From: TMED27 sp050633165
Lineage (GTDB): Bacteria; Pseudomonadota; Alphaproteobacteria; Micavibrionales; Micavibrionaceae
Reading direction: 5' to 3'
NCBI GenBank assembly: GCA_050633165.1
Contig: JBOEFZ010000041.1
Coordinates: 1 to 27,401, forward strand
Length of the DNA stretch: 27,401 bases
The notes beneath the pieces are model-generated. The model was not told the origin of the DNA, searched no databases, and saw nothing but the letters and a program-made list of their open reading frames with translations. The position numbers and the translations under genes were made by a program. Positions within the stretch are counted from its first letter, which is position 1. Each line of letters starts with the position of its first letter. Positions 6,913 to 14,177 of the stretch are shown in pieces.

Positions 6913-7866
6913 TTATGCGGCGCTGTCGGACAAGTCAATATCCGCAAGTGGTTCGTACCAATCGCGGATCATGCCCGCGTCTTCGCGGCTGGGGTGGTTG
7001 AAGGGGCTTTTTAGGCGGCCATTGAAGTAGGTTTTGACGAGGTGTTGCCAATATTCCTCAACGTCGCGGCCGTGATGGGCGCACCATGCCTCGAACCAGA
7101 CCGTGCCGGCGCGGACATGGGTGATTTCGTCGTCGTGGATGATTTGGAGGTACTCAGCGGTTTTATCATCGCCCTGCCCTTTCATGATTTTGATCATGTT
7201 GGGGGTTACGTCGAGGCCGCGAGCCTCTAGCACCATCGGCACAATGGCGAGGCGGGCGGCGAAATCATGCGCGGTTTTCTCCGATGCTTCCCATAGGCCG
7301 TCATGGGCGGGGAGGTCGCCGTAGCTTGCGCCGAGGTCATTGAGGCGCTCTTCCAGCATGAGGTGGTGTTTGGCCTCGTCATCCGCGACTTTGATCCAGT
7401 CGGTGCAGAACTCTTTCGGCAATACAAAATCGTCATCCCCGCGGCGCGACTTGTCGCGCTCAGACAGCGGGGATCCAGTAAGGTGAGCCTCTTCGAGGCT
7501 CTCATATGGATTCCGGATGTTTGAGCGATGCATTGCATCGCCTCCGGAATGACGGACACAAGGGAATTGCCGCGCCATGACATCCCATGCAAGGTCGATG
7601 GCGTTTAGCTCGATATGTGCCAGCGCGTGGAGGAGAGCGATTTTGGCGCGTTTACTGCCGGCTTTGCCGCGTTTGGGCATGTCGCGGAGCTCTAAGAGTT
7701 CGGGCTTTTGCGGGCGTGCGGGACGATTGGGGAGGGTTACGCTGCCGATTTCGGTGATGCCGCCCGCGCGCCATTGGGATGCGTATGCGCGGGTCTTATT
7801 CGCTTTTTCGATTGGTGAGGCGGTGGTGAGGACATCTAGCGCCGCGTCGGAGAGGGTTAGAGCCAT
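6913..7866 (-). CDS. DUF455 family protein with an in-frame palindromic insertion
   Basis: DUF455 proteins are ferritin-like (di-iron type) helical proteins of unclear function. Here the two helix motifs LLHALAHIELNAIDLAWD and WIKVADDEAKHHLMLEERL carry the expected Glu/His ligands. Another pair, LQIIHDDEITHVRAG, lies further on. I chose the ATG at 7866 (MALTLSDAAL) rather than the one at 7935, because AGGGG lies eight bases upstream. The protein is then 317 residues. Residues of about 105-146 (from RHSGGDAMHRSNIRNPY to about DKSRRGDDD) are not part of the family. They are encoded exactly by the palindromic element at 7431-7554, placed between helices where relatives run straight from AR(F) to LPKEF. 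The frame stays open. The start overlaps the upstream small membrane gene by ten bases. Confidence 0.9.
   Translation of the reverse strand: MALTLSDAALDVLTTASPIEKANKTRAYASQWRAGGITEIGSVTLPNRPARPQKPELLELRDMPKRGKAGSKRAKIALLHALAHIELNAIDLAWDVMARQFPCVRHSGGDAMHRSNIRNPYESLEEAHLTGSPLSERDKSRRGDDDFVLPKEFCTDWIKVADDEAKHHLMLEERLNDLGASYGDLPAHDGLWEASEKTAHDFAARLAIVPMVLEARGLDVTPNMIKIMKGQGDDKTAEYLQIIHDDEITHVRAGTVWFEAWCAHHGRDVEEYWQHLVKTYFNGRLKSPFNHPSREDAGMIRDWYEPLADIDLSDSAA
7431..7554 (-). repeat. Composite palindromic element A, copy 1 (inside the DUF455 gene)
   Basis: The element is 124 bp and bounded by CGTCAT (7431-7436) and ATGACG (7549-7554). It holds three hairpin arms: ATCCCCGC...GCGGGGAT with an inner GCGCGA/TCGCGC stem; GAGCCTC (7485-7491) with GAGGCTC (7495-7501); and ATTCCGGA...TCCGGAAT with an inner GCGATGCA/TGCATCGC stem. 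Read on the minus strand it matches copies at 16721-16843 (plus) and 27255-27377 (minus) at most positions. It is translated in frame within DUF455. Confidence 0.9.
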
Positions 7867-8102
7867 TTTGTGATCCCCTGATGCACGAAATAGGATGCGG
7901 TTAGGCAAGCGAGGCCGAGGGCGTAGACACCCCAAAAGCCAAACCCTTCGGGCGCGAGCGCCATGATTTTATCAGCGAAGAGGAAGGGGAGGAAGAAGGT
8001 GAGGGAGAGCGGGACGGCGATCATTATGCTTTTGGCGAATGTTACCGTGTTTTGCGGGTCTTGATATTCGGCGAAATTAAACGGCAGGACGAGAAGCGTC
8101 AT
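7857..8102 (-). CDS. DUF3147-like small membrane protein, true start unclear
   Basis: From the ATG at 8102 the product is 81 residues. The frame stays open upstream to 8213 and codes for a further hydrophobic segment (LFKILFSACLIAFTSWLAG, then KRPELAGFIIALPL). With this the protein would be about 118 residues with four membrane spans. Its pattern (xLAGFIIALPL, later P-L-LTFFLPFLF and GFWGVYALGL) is that of DUF3147-type proteins. The extended frame has no ATG, GTG or TTG codon before 8102. AAGGGAG lies seven bases before an ATA codon at 8213-8211. Either a non-standard start is used, the short form is made, or the palindromic element at 8227-8299 has removed the original start. It overlaps the DUF455 start by ten bases. 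Function unknown. Confidence 0.65.
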   Translation of the reverse strand: MTLLVLPFNFAEYQDPQNTVTFAKSIMIAVPLSLTFFLPFLFADKIMALAPEGFGFWGVYALGLACLTASYFVHQGITKWL

Positions 8103-8226
8103 GAGCGGGAGGGCGATGATAAAGCCCGCCAGTTCAGGGCGCTTTCCGGCGAGCCAGCTTGTGAACGCGATGAGACAGGCGGAGAATAGGATTTTAAAGA
8201 GCGTGAAGGTTATGTTTCGTCTCCCT

Positions 8227-8299
8227 TGTCATCCTGCGACTCGACCGCAGGATCTTATCAATAAGCAGGCAGATCCTGTGGTCAAGCCACAGGATGACA
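8227..8299. repeat. Palindromic element A, short form (copy 4)
   Basis: The bounds are TGTCAT (8227-8232) and ATGACA (8294-8299). Two hairpins lie within: ATCCTGCG (8231-8238) with CGCAGGAT (8246-8253), and ATCCTGTGG (8273-8281) with CCACAGGAT (8287-8295). The layout equals the outer plan of the full element without the middle arm. It lies between the SIMPL gene stop and the small membrane gene. Confidence 0.75.
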
Positions 8300-8301
8300 C
8301 T

Positions 8302-9027
8302 TTATTTAAGCAACGCCTTAGCACTTACATTCATGGTTAATGTCGTTTCACCCGGGGAGGCAACCGGGGCGGCCATTTCCATGTCCGCTCCCTTGGCCAT
8401 CATACGGCTTTGCGTATAGACGGGTTGATGCGGGGTGTAATTACCTTGGGTGTTGATTTCTTTTAGCTCGGCTTTGTTTTTACCTAGCGCCTTGGCGGCG
8501 CGTTGCGCACGGGCGGTGAGTTTTTCCAACGCGGCTTCGAGCATTTCATCTTGGATCTCCGCAGCCTTGGCGGGGGAGAGTGTGTAATTCAGGCCGCCCA
8601 TAATAAGCCCCGCGCCTTGCATCTTTCCGGCAAGATCGAGCAGCTCCTCCGCGTTTTTGGATTTTAGCTGTACGCTTTGCGAACCCTTCCACACCATATT
8701 GGGGCGTGTTCCATTGCGCCCGCGATTTTTATCGTATTGATGAACGTTATAGCCGCGCGTGATGGCCTTGACATCCTTGAAGGATTTAGCTTCCTTGAGC
8801 GCGGCGGCCATGGCTTTGTTCACTTCGTTTTGGACGTACTTGTTATCGGCATTTTCAACCTCTATCCGTAGATTGGCGATGAGCAAATCCTGATCAACCT
8901 CACGTTGCTCGGTCGCGGAGATATGCAGCAGGCTTTCGGCGTCATTGAGCAGGAAAACGGGGTCTTTATATTCGGCTTTCGCGATTGAGGGGATGAGTAA
9001 AAGAGCAAGGACGAGAATTAAACGCAT
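8302..9027 (-). CDS. SIMPL-domain (DUF541) periplasmic protein
   Basis: The 241-residue protein begins with a clear signal peptide (MRLILVLALLLIPSIAKA, cleavage near residue 18). The body follows the SIMPL/DUF541 pattern: a beta-strand start LHISATEQREVDQDLLIANL, a helical middle, then AGKMQGAGLIMGGLNYTLSP and a long helix ALEKLTARAQRAAKALGK. The family is periplasmic or membrane-linked and has no firm enzymatic role. I chose the start at 9027, not the ATG at 9060, because GGAG lies eight bases before it and the signal peptide begins there. It heads a minus-strand run into the DUF3147-like, DUF455 and DUF3137 genes, but the palindrome at 8227-8299 lies directly after it. It diverges from yggT. 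Confidence 0.85.
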   Translation of the reverse strand: MRLILVLALLLIPSIAKAEYKDPVFLLNDAESLLHISATEQREVDQDLLIANLRIEVENADNKYVQNEVNKAMAAALKEAKSFKDVKAITRGYNVHQYDKNRGRNGTRPNMVWKGSQSVQLKSKNAEELLDLAGKMQGAGLIMGGLNYTLSPAKAAEIQDEMLEAALEKLTARAQRAAKALGKNKAELKEINTQGNYTPHQPVYTQSRMMAKGADMEMAAPVASPGETTLTMNVSAKALLK

Positions 9028-9107
9028 AAGCTTTCTCCATTCATTATTGATTAGGGTCAAAGAATGTTGTTAGTTAACCAGACATAATTTAACGAGGCAA
9101 TGGAAAT

Positions 9108-9380
9108 ATGGATGCGATTTTGGGTCTGATCAATTTGGGGATTACGGTATATATCTGGATTATTATCCTTCAGGTATTGGTGAGCTGGCTTATCGTGTTT
9201 GATGTGATTAACGTCAATAACCCGCAGGCCCAAAATTTGATTGATTTGATGAAGCGTGCCACCGATCCGGTGTTTAAGCCATTGCAAAAATATGTACCGC
9301 CGATTGGCGGGATTGATGTTACGCCGATCATTGTGATTTTAGGATTGTCGTTGTTACAGGGATTTATAGCAGGGTTATAG
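9108..9380 (+). CDS. YggT family integral membrane protein
   Basis: This 90-residue protein has two hydrophobic helices (about residues 5-31 and 70-88) joined by a loop with the YggT signature: NPQAQNLIDLMKRATDPVFK followed by PLQKYVPPIGGIDVTPIIV. Members are small inner-membrane proteins reported to be linked with cell division, FtsZ positioning or osmotic stress in various bacteria. A precise role is not set by this sequence. The stop TAG lies seven bases before the folD start and overlaps the folD ribosome binding site, so the two form an operon. Confidence 0.9.
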   Translation: MDAILGLINLGITVYIWIIILQVLVSWLIVFDVINVNNPQAQNLIDLMKRATDPVFKPLQKYVPPIGGIDVTPIIVILGLSLLQGFIAGL

Positions 9381-9386
9381 GAAGAT

Positions 9387-10226
9387 ATGGATACGCAGAT
9401 TATTGATGGAAAAGCGGTTGCGAAAGCATTGCGCGAGGAATTAAAGGCCGAGGTTGCGGGCATGGATGTGACGCCTGGCTTGGCGGTGATTTTGGTCGGG
9501 GATGATCCGGCCTCTCAAGTTTATGTTCGCAATAAAATCAAAGCGTGTGAGAGCACGGGGATCAAAAGTTTTGAATCGCGTCTTCCGGCAAAGGCGACAG
9601 AAGCCGAGGTGATGGCGGAGATCGAGGCGTTTAATGACAACCCGTCCGTGCATGGTATTTTGGTGCAATTGCCCCTGCCCTATCCGCTTAACGGTGATGC
9701 GTTGATACAGCATATTGCACCCACGAAAGATGTTGATGGGCTTAGCTTTATCAATCAGGGAAAGTTGATTGCGGGGGATGATAGCGGTTTGACGCCTTGC
9801 ACACCGCAAGGGTCGATGATGTTGATCAAAAGCGTTCGGGAGGATTTGAGCGGGTTGAATGCGGTTGTGATCGGGCGTTCGCTGTTATTTGGGAAGCCGA
9901 TGGCGCAATTGTTATTGGCTGAAAATTGTACCGTAACGACGGCACATTCACGGACGCAGGATTTAGAAAGCGTTTGCCGCAATGCCGATATCCTTGTCGC
10001 CGCCGTTGGGCGTAGCGAGATGGTTAAGCCTTCATGGATCAAAGAGGGTGCGATTGTGATTGATGTTGGCATCAATCGCGGTGAGGACGGGAAGCTAAAG
10101 GGTGATGTTGATTACGCGGGCGCGCAAGGCGTGGCGAGCGCGATTACCCCCGTTCCGGGCGGTGTTGGCCCAATGACGATTGCGTGTCTATTGAAGAACA
10201 CGGTTGAGGCGGCGAAAAAGGCCTAA
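9387..10226 (+). CDS. folD: Bifunctional methylene-THF dehydrogenase / methenyl-THF cyclohydrolase
   Basis: FolD oxidises 5,10-methylene-tetrahydrofolate with NADP+ and hydrolyses the methenyl form to 10-formyl-tetrahydrofolate, supplying one-carbon units for purines and formyl-Met. The 279-residue length is usual. The catalytic region VYVRNKIKACESTGI places the key lysine at residue 50, matching Lys54 of E. coli. PTKDVDGLSFINQGKL and the C-terminal ITPVPGGVGPMTIACLLKNT are FolD signatures, and VVIGRSLLFGKPMAQLL is the nucleotide-binding turn. AGGAAG precedes the ATG at 9387 and is shared with the yggT stop. It ends tail to tail with the gene at 10223, overlapping by four bases. Confidence 0.98.
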   Translation: MDTQIIDGKAVAKALREELKAEVAGMDVTPGLAVILVGDDPASQVYVRNKIKACESTGIKSFESRLPAKATEAEVMAEIEAFNDNPSVHGILVQLPLPYPLNGDALIQHIAPTKDVDGLSFINQGKLIAGDDSGLTPCTPQGSMMLIKSVREDLSGLNAVVIGRSLLFGKPMAQLLLAENCTVTTAHSRTQDLESVCRNADILVAAVGRSEMVKPSWIKEGAIVIDVGINRGEDGKLKGDVDYAGAQGVASAITPVPGGVGPMTIACLLKNTVEAAKKA

Positions 10227-10951
10227 TAAATCATAAGCCGGAATGGCGTGTATTCGTGGATGGCGGTGAGTGCTTCGTCGCGTGTGGCGTGGGCTTCGAT
10301 AAATGCGGCTAAAGTGTCAGCATCGCGAAAATCGAAAACAGGTGCTATATAGCGATAACGTTTGAAATTTTTGGCAAGGATGAGGAGCATTTCCTCGTTC
10401 GCCGTGATCCATTGATCACAATCATTGAGAAACTTTTGCGCTTCGGCGCGCTTGAATTTGAAGTTTATACGCTCTGGCGATCCGGAATTGGTTTGCTCAA
10501 CTTCGTCTTGCAGCGCTTTAATCCGCGTGTTTAATACGCCTTTCCATTTTTCCAGTACCAATTTGGCACGGCGTATTGCCATGATGGCTTCGGAAAGTTT
10601 ATCGGAATCGGAGAACACCGCATCATTTCCAACCGTCGCCATGTAACGGCGGATTTCATAGCCGTAATAATCATATTCGGGTGGAAGGCTAAGGCCTATA
10701 CCGTGGATCAGCGACTCGATCCGGGTTTGGAGGGTTTTGGGTGGCTCAAGATCATAAAATTGTATTTGCGGGAGTTCGGGCTCGTAACGCTCGATCTTAA
10801 TTTCCTTACCTGCCTCCTCACGCTTCGCGGCCTGCAAATGCAATTGCTGCTGCGCACGCTCCCCATCCAGATAGAAGACGGGTAGGCTTTGGGCGTGGGC
10901 AGACGAAGAAAAAATCATAACCCCGCAAAACAAAACCGGCAAAAATTTCAT
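10223..10951 (-). CDS. Hypothetical secreted protein (242 aa)
   Basis: I do not recognise this family. A signal peptide (MKFLPVLFCGVMIFSSSAHAQS, cleavage after AHA near residue 19) points to the periplasm or outside. The mature part is rich in charged helices, especially about residues 120-205 with possible coiled-coil heptads. I chose the ATG at 10951 and not the one at 10957. AAGGG abuts the first ATG directly but lies six bases before the second, a proper distance. It lies downstream of icd on the same strand with a 46-base gap that holds only a weak stem (AATAGC/GCTAT). The 3' end overlaps the folD end by four bases. Confidence 0.75.
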   Translation of the reverse strand: MKFLPVLFCGVMIFSSSAHAQSLPVFYLDGERAQQQLHLQAAKREEAGKEIKIERYEPELPQIQFYDLEPPKTLQTRIESLIHGIGLSLPPEYDYYGYEIRRYMATVGNDAVFSDSDKLSEAIMAIRRAKLVLEKWKGVLNTRIKALQDEVEQTNSGSPERINFKFKRAEAQKFLNDCDQWITANEEMLLILAKNFKRYRYIAPVFDFRDADTLAAFIEAHATRDEALTAIHEYTPFRLMIY

Positions 10952-10997
10952 ATACATCCCTTAATAACTGCTTCTCTTCAGGATAGCATAATTTCCG

Positions 10998-12440
10998 CTA
11001 TTCTCCCTGCGCCACGGTAAACCCTGCTTCGCCGTCGTAGGTGTTTAGCATGACGGATTTGGTGAAGTTTAGGCCGGCGTCGTTCATGCGGGACATGAGG
11101 GCGATGACTTGGCTGGTTTTTATGTGGGCGTCGTCGGTGGAGATGAAGCGCATGCGCCAATTGTCGGAGCAAAAGGTGGAAGGGTTGCCGTCGGGCCAAA
11201 CCTTTGTCCCGCGATTGGAGATCATTTGCAGGCCGAGATTATCGGTGATGCAGGGGGTGATCAGGGCCACGAGTTCCTCGGTGGTTTTGTCCCAGTTCAG
11301 GCCGATATCAACGCCGACGCGCTCTTTTTTCTGGAGCTTTACAGGGCGCACAGGCGGGAGAGTTAAGCCGCCCGCAATGTTCGGGTATTGTTTGGTTTCG
11401 AATTGCTCCGGCGTTGCGCCGAGGCGTTCGATGATGGCTTTGGTCATGCCGCTCGTGCCGACTTTTTCCTTTGAGATTCCTTCGCGGTAAATCTCGCCCG
11501 TATGGATGCCGTCTTCGAGGGTTTTTAGCCATGCGTTGTGGATTTTGCTCGCCACATCGCCTTGGCCGATATGGGTGAGCATCATGACAGAGCCGAGCAC
11601 GAGGCCGGAGGGGTTTGCGATCCCCTGCCCTGCGATATCGGGGGCGGAGCCGTGGATGGCCTCGAACATGCCGAAATCCGCGCCGATATTAGATGATCCG
11701 CCAAGGCCGACCGAGCCGGTGACTTCGGCGGCAACGTCAGAGATAATGTCGCCGTAGAGGTTTGTGGTAACGATGACGTCGAACATGTCGGGGCAGTTGG
11801 CGACTTTGGCCGTGCCGATATCGATGATCATGTGATCTTTTTCGATTTCGGGGTATTCCTCGCCGATTTCATCGAAGACGCGGTGGAACAGGCCGTCGGA
11901 GATTTTCATGATGTTGTCTTTGGACATGCATGTGACTTTTTTACGGCCATTGGCGCGAGCATATTCGAAGGCGTAGCGCATGATGCGCTCTGTTCCGGGG
12001 CGGGAAATAAGTTTTAGGGAGGCCATCACATCTTGGGATTGGCGATATTCGATGCCGCCGTATAGGTCTTCTTCATTCTCACGGATAATCACTAGATCCA
12101 TTTTCGGGTGGTTGGTTTTGACGAAGGGGTGGTAGGACACGCACGGGCGTACATTTGCGAAGAGGCCAAGGGATTTGCGGATTGTTACGTTGAGGGATTT
12201 AAAGCCGCCGCCTTGGGGCGTTGTGATCGGTGCCTTGAGGAAGACACGGGTGCGGTTTAGGGATTCCCAACTTGCCTCCGCAATGCCGTTTTTGACGCCG
12301 GATTTGTAGACATTCTCACCAATCTCGATTTCCTCAATCGCGAGCTGCGCGCCCGCTGCGTCGAGAATTTCAAGCGTTGATTCCATAATTGCGGGGCCGA
12401 TGCCGTCGCCTTTTGCAACTGTGATTGGTGTTTTTGTCAT
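10998..12440 (-). CDS. icd: Isocitrate dehydrogenase, long Rickettsia/Thermus type, probably NAD-dependent
   Basis: It converts isocitrate to 2-oxoglutarate and CO2 in the TCA cycle. The 480-residue length, with a C-terminal extension after about residue 340, marks the long type found in rickettsiae and Thermus. The substrate loop SLNVTIRKSLGLFANVRP (residues 82-99) carries Ser82, Asn84, Arg88 and Arg98, matching Ser113, Asn115, Arg119 and Arg129 of E. coli. Tyr127 and Lys174 fit the catalytic pair, and Asp231 and Asp235 in YGDIISD bind the metal. The coenzyme loop is HGSAPDIAGQGIANP with Asp268-Ile269. NADP enzymes have Lys-Tyr there, so NAD use is inferred. A divergent, dyad-rich region separates it from nhaD. 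Confidence 0.93.
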   Translation of the reverse strand: MTKTPITVAKGDGIGPAIMESTLEILDAAGAQLAIEEIEIGENVYKSGVKNGIAEASWESLNRTRVFLKAPITTPQGGGFKSLNVTIRKSLGLFANVRPCVSYHPFVKTNHPKMDLVIIRENEEDLYGGIEYRQSQDVMASLKLISRPGTERIMRYAFEYARANGRKKVTCMSKDNIMKISDGLFHRVFDEIGEEYPEIEKDHMIIDIGTAKVANCPDMFDVIVTTNLYGDIISDVAAEVTGSVGLGGSSNIGADFGMFEAIHGSAPDIAGQGIANPSGLVLGSVMMLTHIGQGDVASKIHNAWLKTLEDGIHTGEIYREGISKEKVGTSGMTKAIIERLGATPEQFETKQYPNIAGGLTLPPVRPVKLQKKERVGVDIGLNWDKTTEELVALITPCITDNLGLQMISNRGTKVWPDGNPSTFCSDNWRMRFISTDDAHIKTSQVIALMSRMNDAGLNFTKSVMLNTYDGEAGFTVAQGE

Positions 12441-12464
12441 GGTTTATCTCTCTAATGTTTATTC

Positions 12465-12617
12465 ATGCACCTCATGAAAATTGTGCATGTGCGAAAAATT
12501 TTACGAAAAAATGACCCAAAAATGACTTAAGTCAAAGAATGTGATGCGTAACTCGATCAAAAAGCGTGATAAATAGCGTCGCTATTCATTTGTGATTTTT
12601 GAAAATGTTTAATCACA
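12465..12617. promoter_or_regulatory. Divergent icd-nhaD control region with several dyads
   Basis: The 246-base gap (12441-12686) holds four inverted repeats. They are ATGCAC/GTGCAT (12465-12470, 12483-12488), the perfect palindrome TGACTTAAGTCA (12523-12534), AATAGCG-T-CGCTATT (12572-12586), and TGTGATT/AATCACA (12591-12597, 12611-12617). The region is AT-rich, as promoters are. Which dyads bind regulators is unknown. Confidence 0.45.
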
Positions 12618-12686
12618 CATCCATAGTGACCGATTTTTGACAAAACTTAAACCTTAAAGTGCAGCCCACAAGGGAGCTTGAATTTT

Positions 12687-14165
12687 ATGACATACTTAAC
12701 CGCTTTTATCGGCCTTATAGGCTTTGCGTTATCGGCGCTTGGTTTTATTGATCCTGCGCTTGCCTCTGGCGCAGAGGGGGATATCCATCCGGAGATGGGG
12801 ACGATTGGCATTCCGCCGCTACACCCTGCTGGGCTTGCCTGTATCGCGATTTTTGTGATTGCCTATTCGCTTGTATTGCTGGAGGAGAAGATACGCCTTA
12901 GGAAGTCCAAGCCGGTTATGTTGGGCGCGGCGCTCATCTGGATTGTGATTGCGATTATCGCGCCATCATACAATGTCGATCATGCGCAGCTTGACTACGC
13001 GATTATGCATGGGTTGGTTGAGTATGGCTCGCTCTTGCTGTTTTTGATTACGGCGATGACGTATATTAACTCGCTTGAGGATCGGAATGTGTTTTCGGCG
13101 CTGCGGTGTAAATTGATTAAGTCGCATTTTTCTATGCGGCAGTTATTTTGGGCGACGGGTTTGCTCGCATTCTTTATGTCACCGATTGCAGATAATTTGA
13201 CGACGGCGATGGTGCTGGGGACGGTTGTGATGTCGGTTGGGCGACATGATCAGAAATTTGTGGTTCTTGCGGCGATCAATATTGTGAATGCCGCCAATGC
13301 GGGCGGGGCGTTTAGCCCGTTCGGGGATATTACAACGCTCATGGTCTGGCAGGCCGGACAGGTTGAGTTCTTTGAGTTTTTCTCTCTCTTTATCCCATGT
13401 GTCGTGGCGTTTGTTGTTCCGGCCTTTGTGATGAGCCTATTTGTTTCCAAAGATTATCCGGATGCGTTGAATGAAGATATTCAGATGAAATTCGGCGCGA
13501 AGCGGATGATTTTCTTTGGCGTTGTTACGATTGCGCTGGCGGTTTCTTTGGAGAATTTCCTTGGCCTTCCGCCTTTCCTTGGGATGATGGCGGGGCTATC
13601 GCTATTGATGATGTGCGGATATCATATTCGTGAGCTTTCAGTATCCCAAAAAGACCGTGATTTTTCTGTTTTCCGTCAGATCCAAGGGGCGGAGTGGGAC
13701 ACGCTTTTATTCTTTTACGGCGTGATTTTTGCCGTGGGCGGATTGACGTTCCTTGGTTATATGGAGCTAGCCTCGAATGCGATGTATAACGAGCTTGGCG
13801 CATCTGTAACGAATATCTCTGTCGGGGTGATTTCGGCGGTGATTGATAATATTCCGGTGATGTTTGCGGTATTGAGCATGGATCCGGATATGTCACAATT
13901 TCAATGGCTGCTTGTTACATTAACCGCCGGAATCGGGGGGAGCTTGCTCTCTATCGGGTCTGCGGCGGGAATTGCGATGATGGGGATTGCACATGGGGAA
14001 TATACGTTCATGAAGCATCTCAAATGGACACCATTAATTGCGGTGGGTTATATCGCGGCGATCGGGGCACATTTCCTGATTAACGGGAATATTGGCGCCG
14101 AGGCCGCGCCGCAAAGCACGATTGAACAAGCCGAAGCCCACAGCACCGAAAAAGCCGCGCATTAA
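12687..14165 (+). CDS. nhaD: Na+/H+ antiporter NhaD
   Basis: NhaD exports Na+ or Li+ in exchange for H+ across the inner membrane, mainly under alkaline or saline conditions. The 492-residue protein has about a dozen hydrophobic segments and the family stretches AFFMSPIADNLTTAMVLG, NAANAGGAFSPFGDITTLM and AVIDNIPVMFAVLSM. An N-terminal segment (FALSALGFIDPALASG) looks like the cleavable leader seen in many NhaD proteins. I chose the ATG at 12687 because AAGGGAG lies ten bases upstream; the in-frame TTG at 12678 is too close to it. The gene converges on nhaA, another sodium/proton antiporter, and shares its end with it. Expression may be controlled by the dyads in the upstream gap. Confidence 0.93.
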   Translation: MTYLTAFIGLIGFALSALGFIDPALASGAEGDIHPEMGTIGIPPLHPAGLACIAIFVIAYSLVLLEEKIRLRKSKPVMLGAALIWIVIAIIAPSYNVDHAQLDYAIMHGLVEYGSLLLFLITAMTYINSLEDRNVFSALRCKLIKSHFSMRQLFWATGLLAFFMSPIADNLTTAMVLGTVVMSVGRHDQKFVVLAAINIVNAANAGGAFSPFGDITTLMVWQAGQVEFFEFFSLFIPCVVAFVVPAFVMSLFVSKDYPDALNEDIQMKFGAKRMIFFGVVTIALAVSLENFLGLPPFLGMMAGLSLLMMCGYHIRELSVSQKDRDFSVFRQIQGAEWDTLLFFYGVIFAVGGLTFLGYMELASNAMYNELGASVTNISVGVISAVIDNIPVMFAVLSMDPDMSQFQWLLVTLTAGIGGSLLSIGSAAGIAMMGIAHGEYTFMKHLKWTPLIAVGYIAAIGAHFLINGNIGAEAAPQSTIEQAEAHSTEKAAH

Positions 14166-14177
14166 TGTGCGGCTTTT
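14150..14177. terminator. Bidirectional terminator shared by the overlapping nhaD and nhaA ends
   Basis: The 12-base arms 14150-14161 and 14166-14177 pair with one G-T exception (14159/14168), around the four-base loop TTAA (14162-14165). The stem starts with AAAA and ends with TTTT, so either strand gives a GC stem followed by U residues. The loop supplies the stop TAA on the plus strand (14163-14165, nhaD) and on the minus strand (14162-14164, nhaA). Both proteins therefore end in Lys-Ala-Ala-His. Confidence 0.75.

Noticed and set aside
7431..7554. tRNA-like cloverleaf in element A
   Set aside because: The three-arm plan recalls a tRNA, but the arm lengths, lack of a T-loop motif and anticodon arm, and lack of CCA-type ends rule it out.
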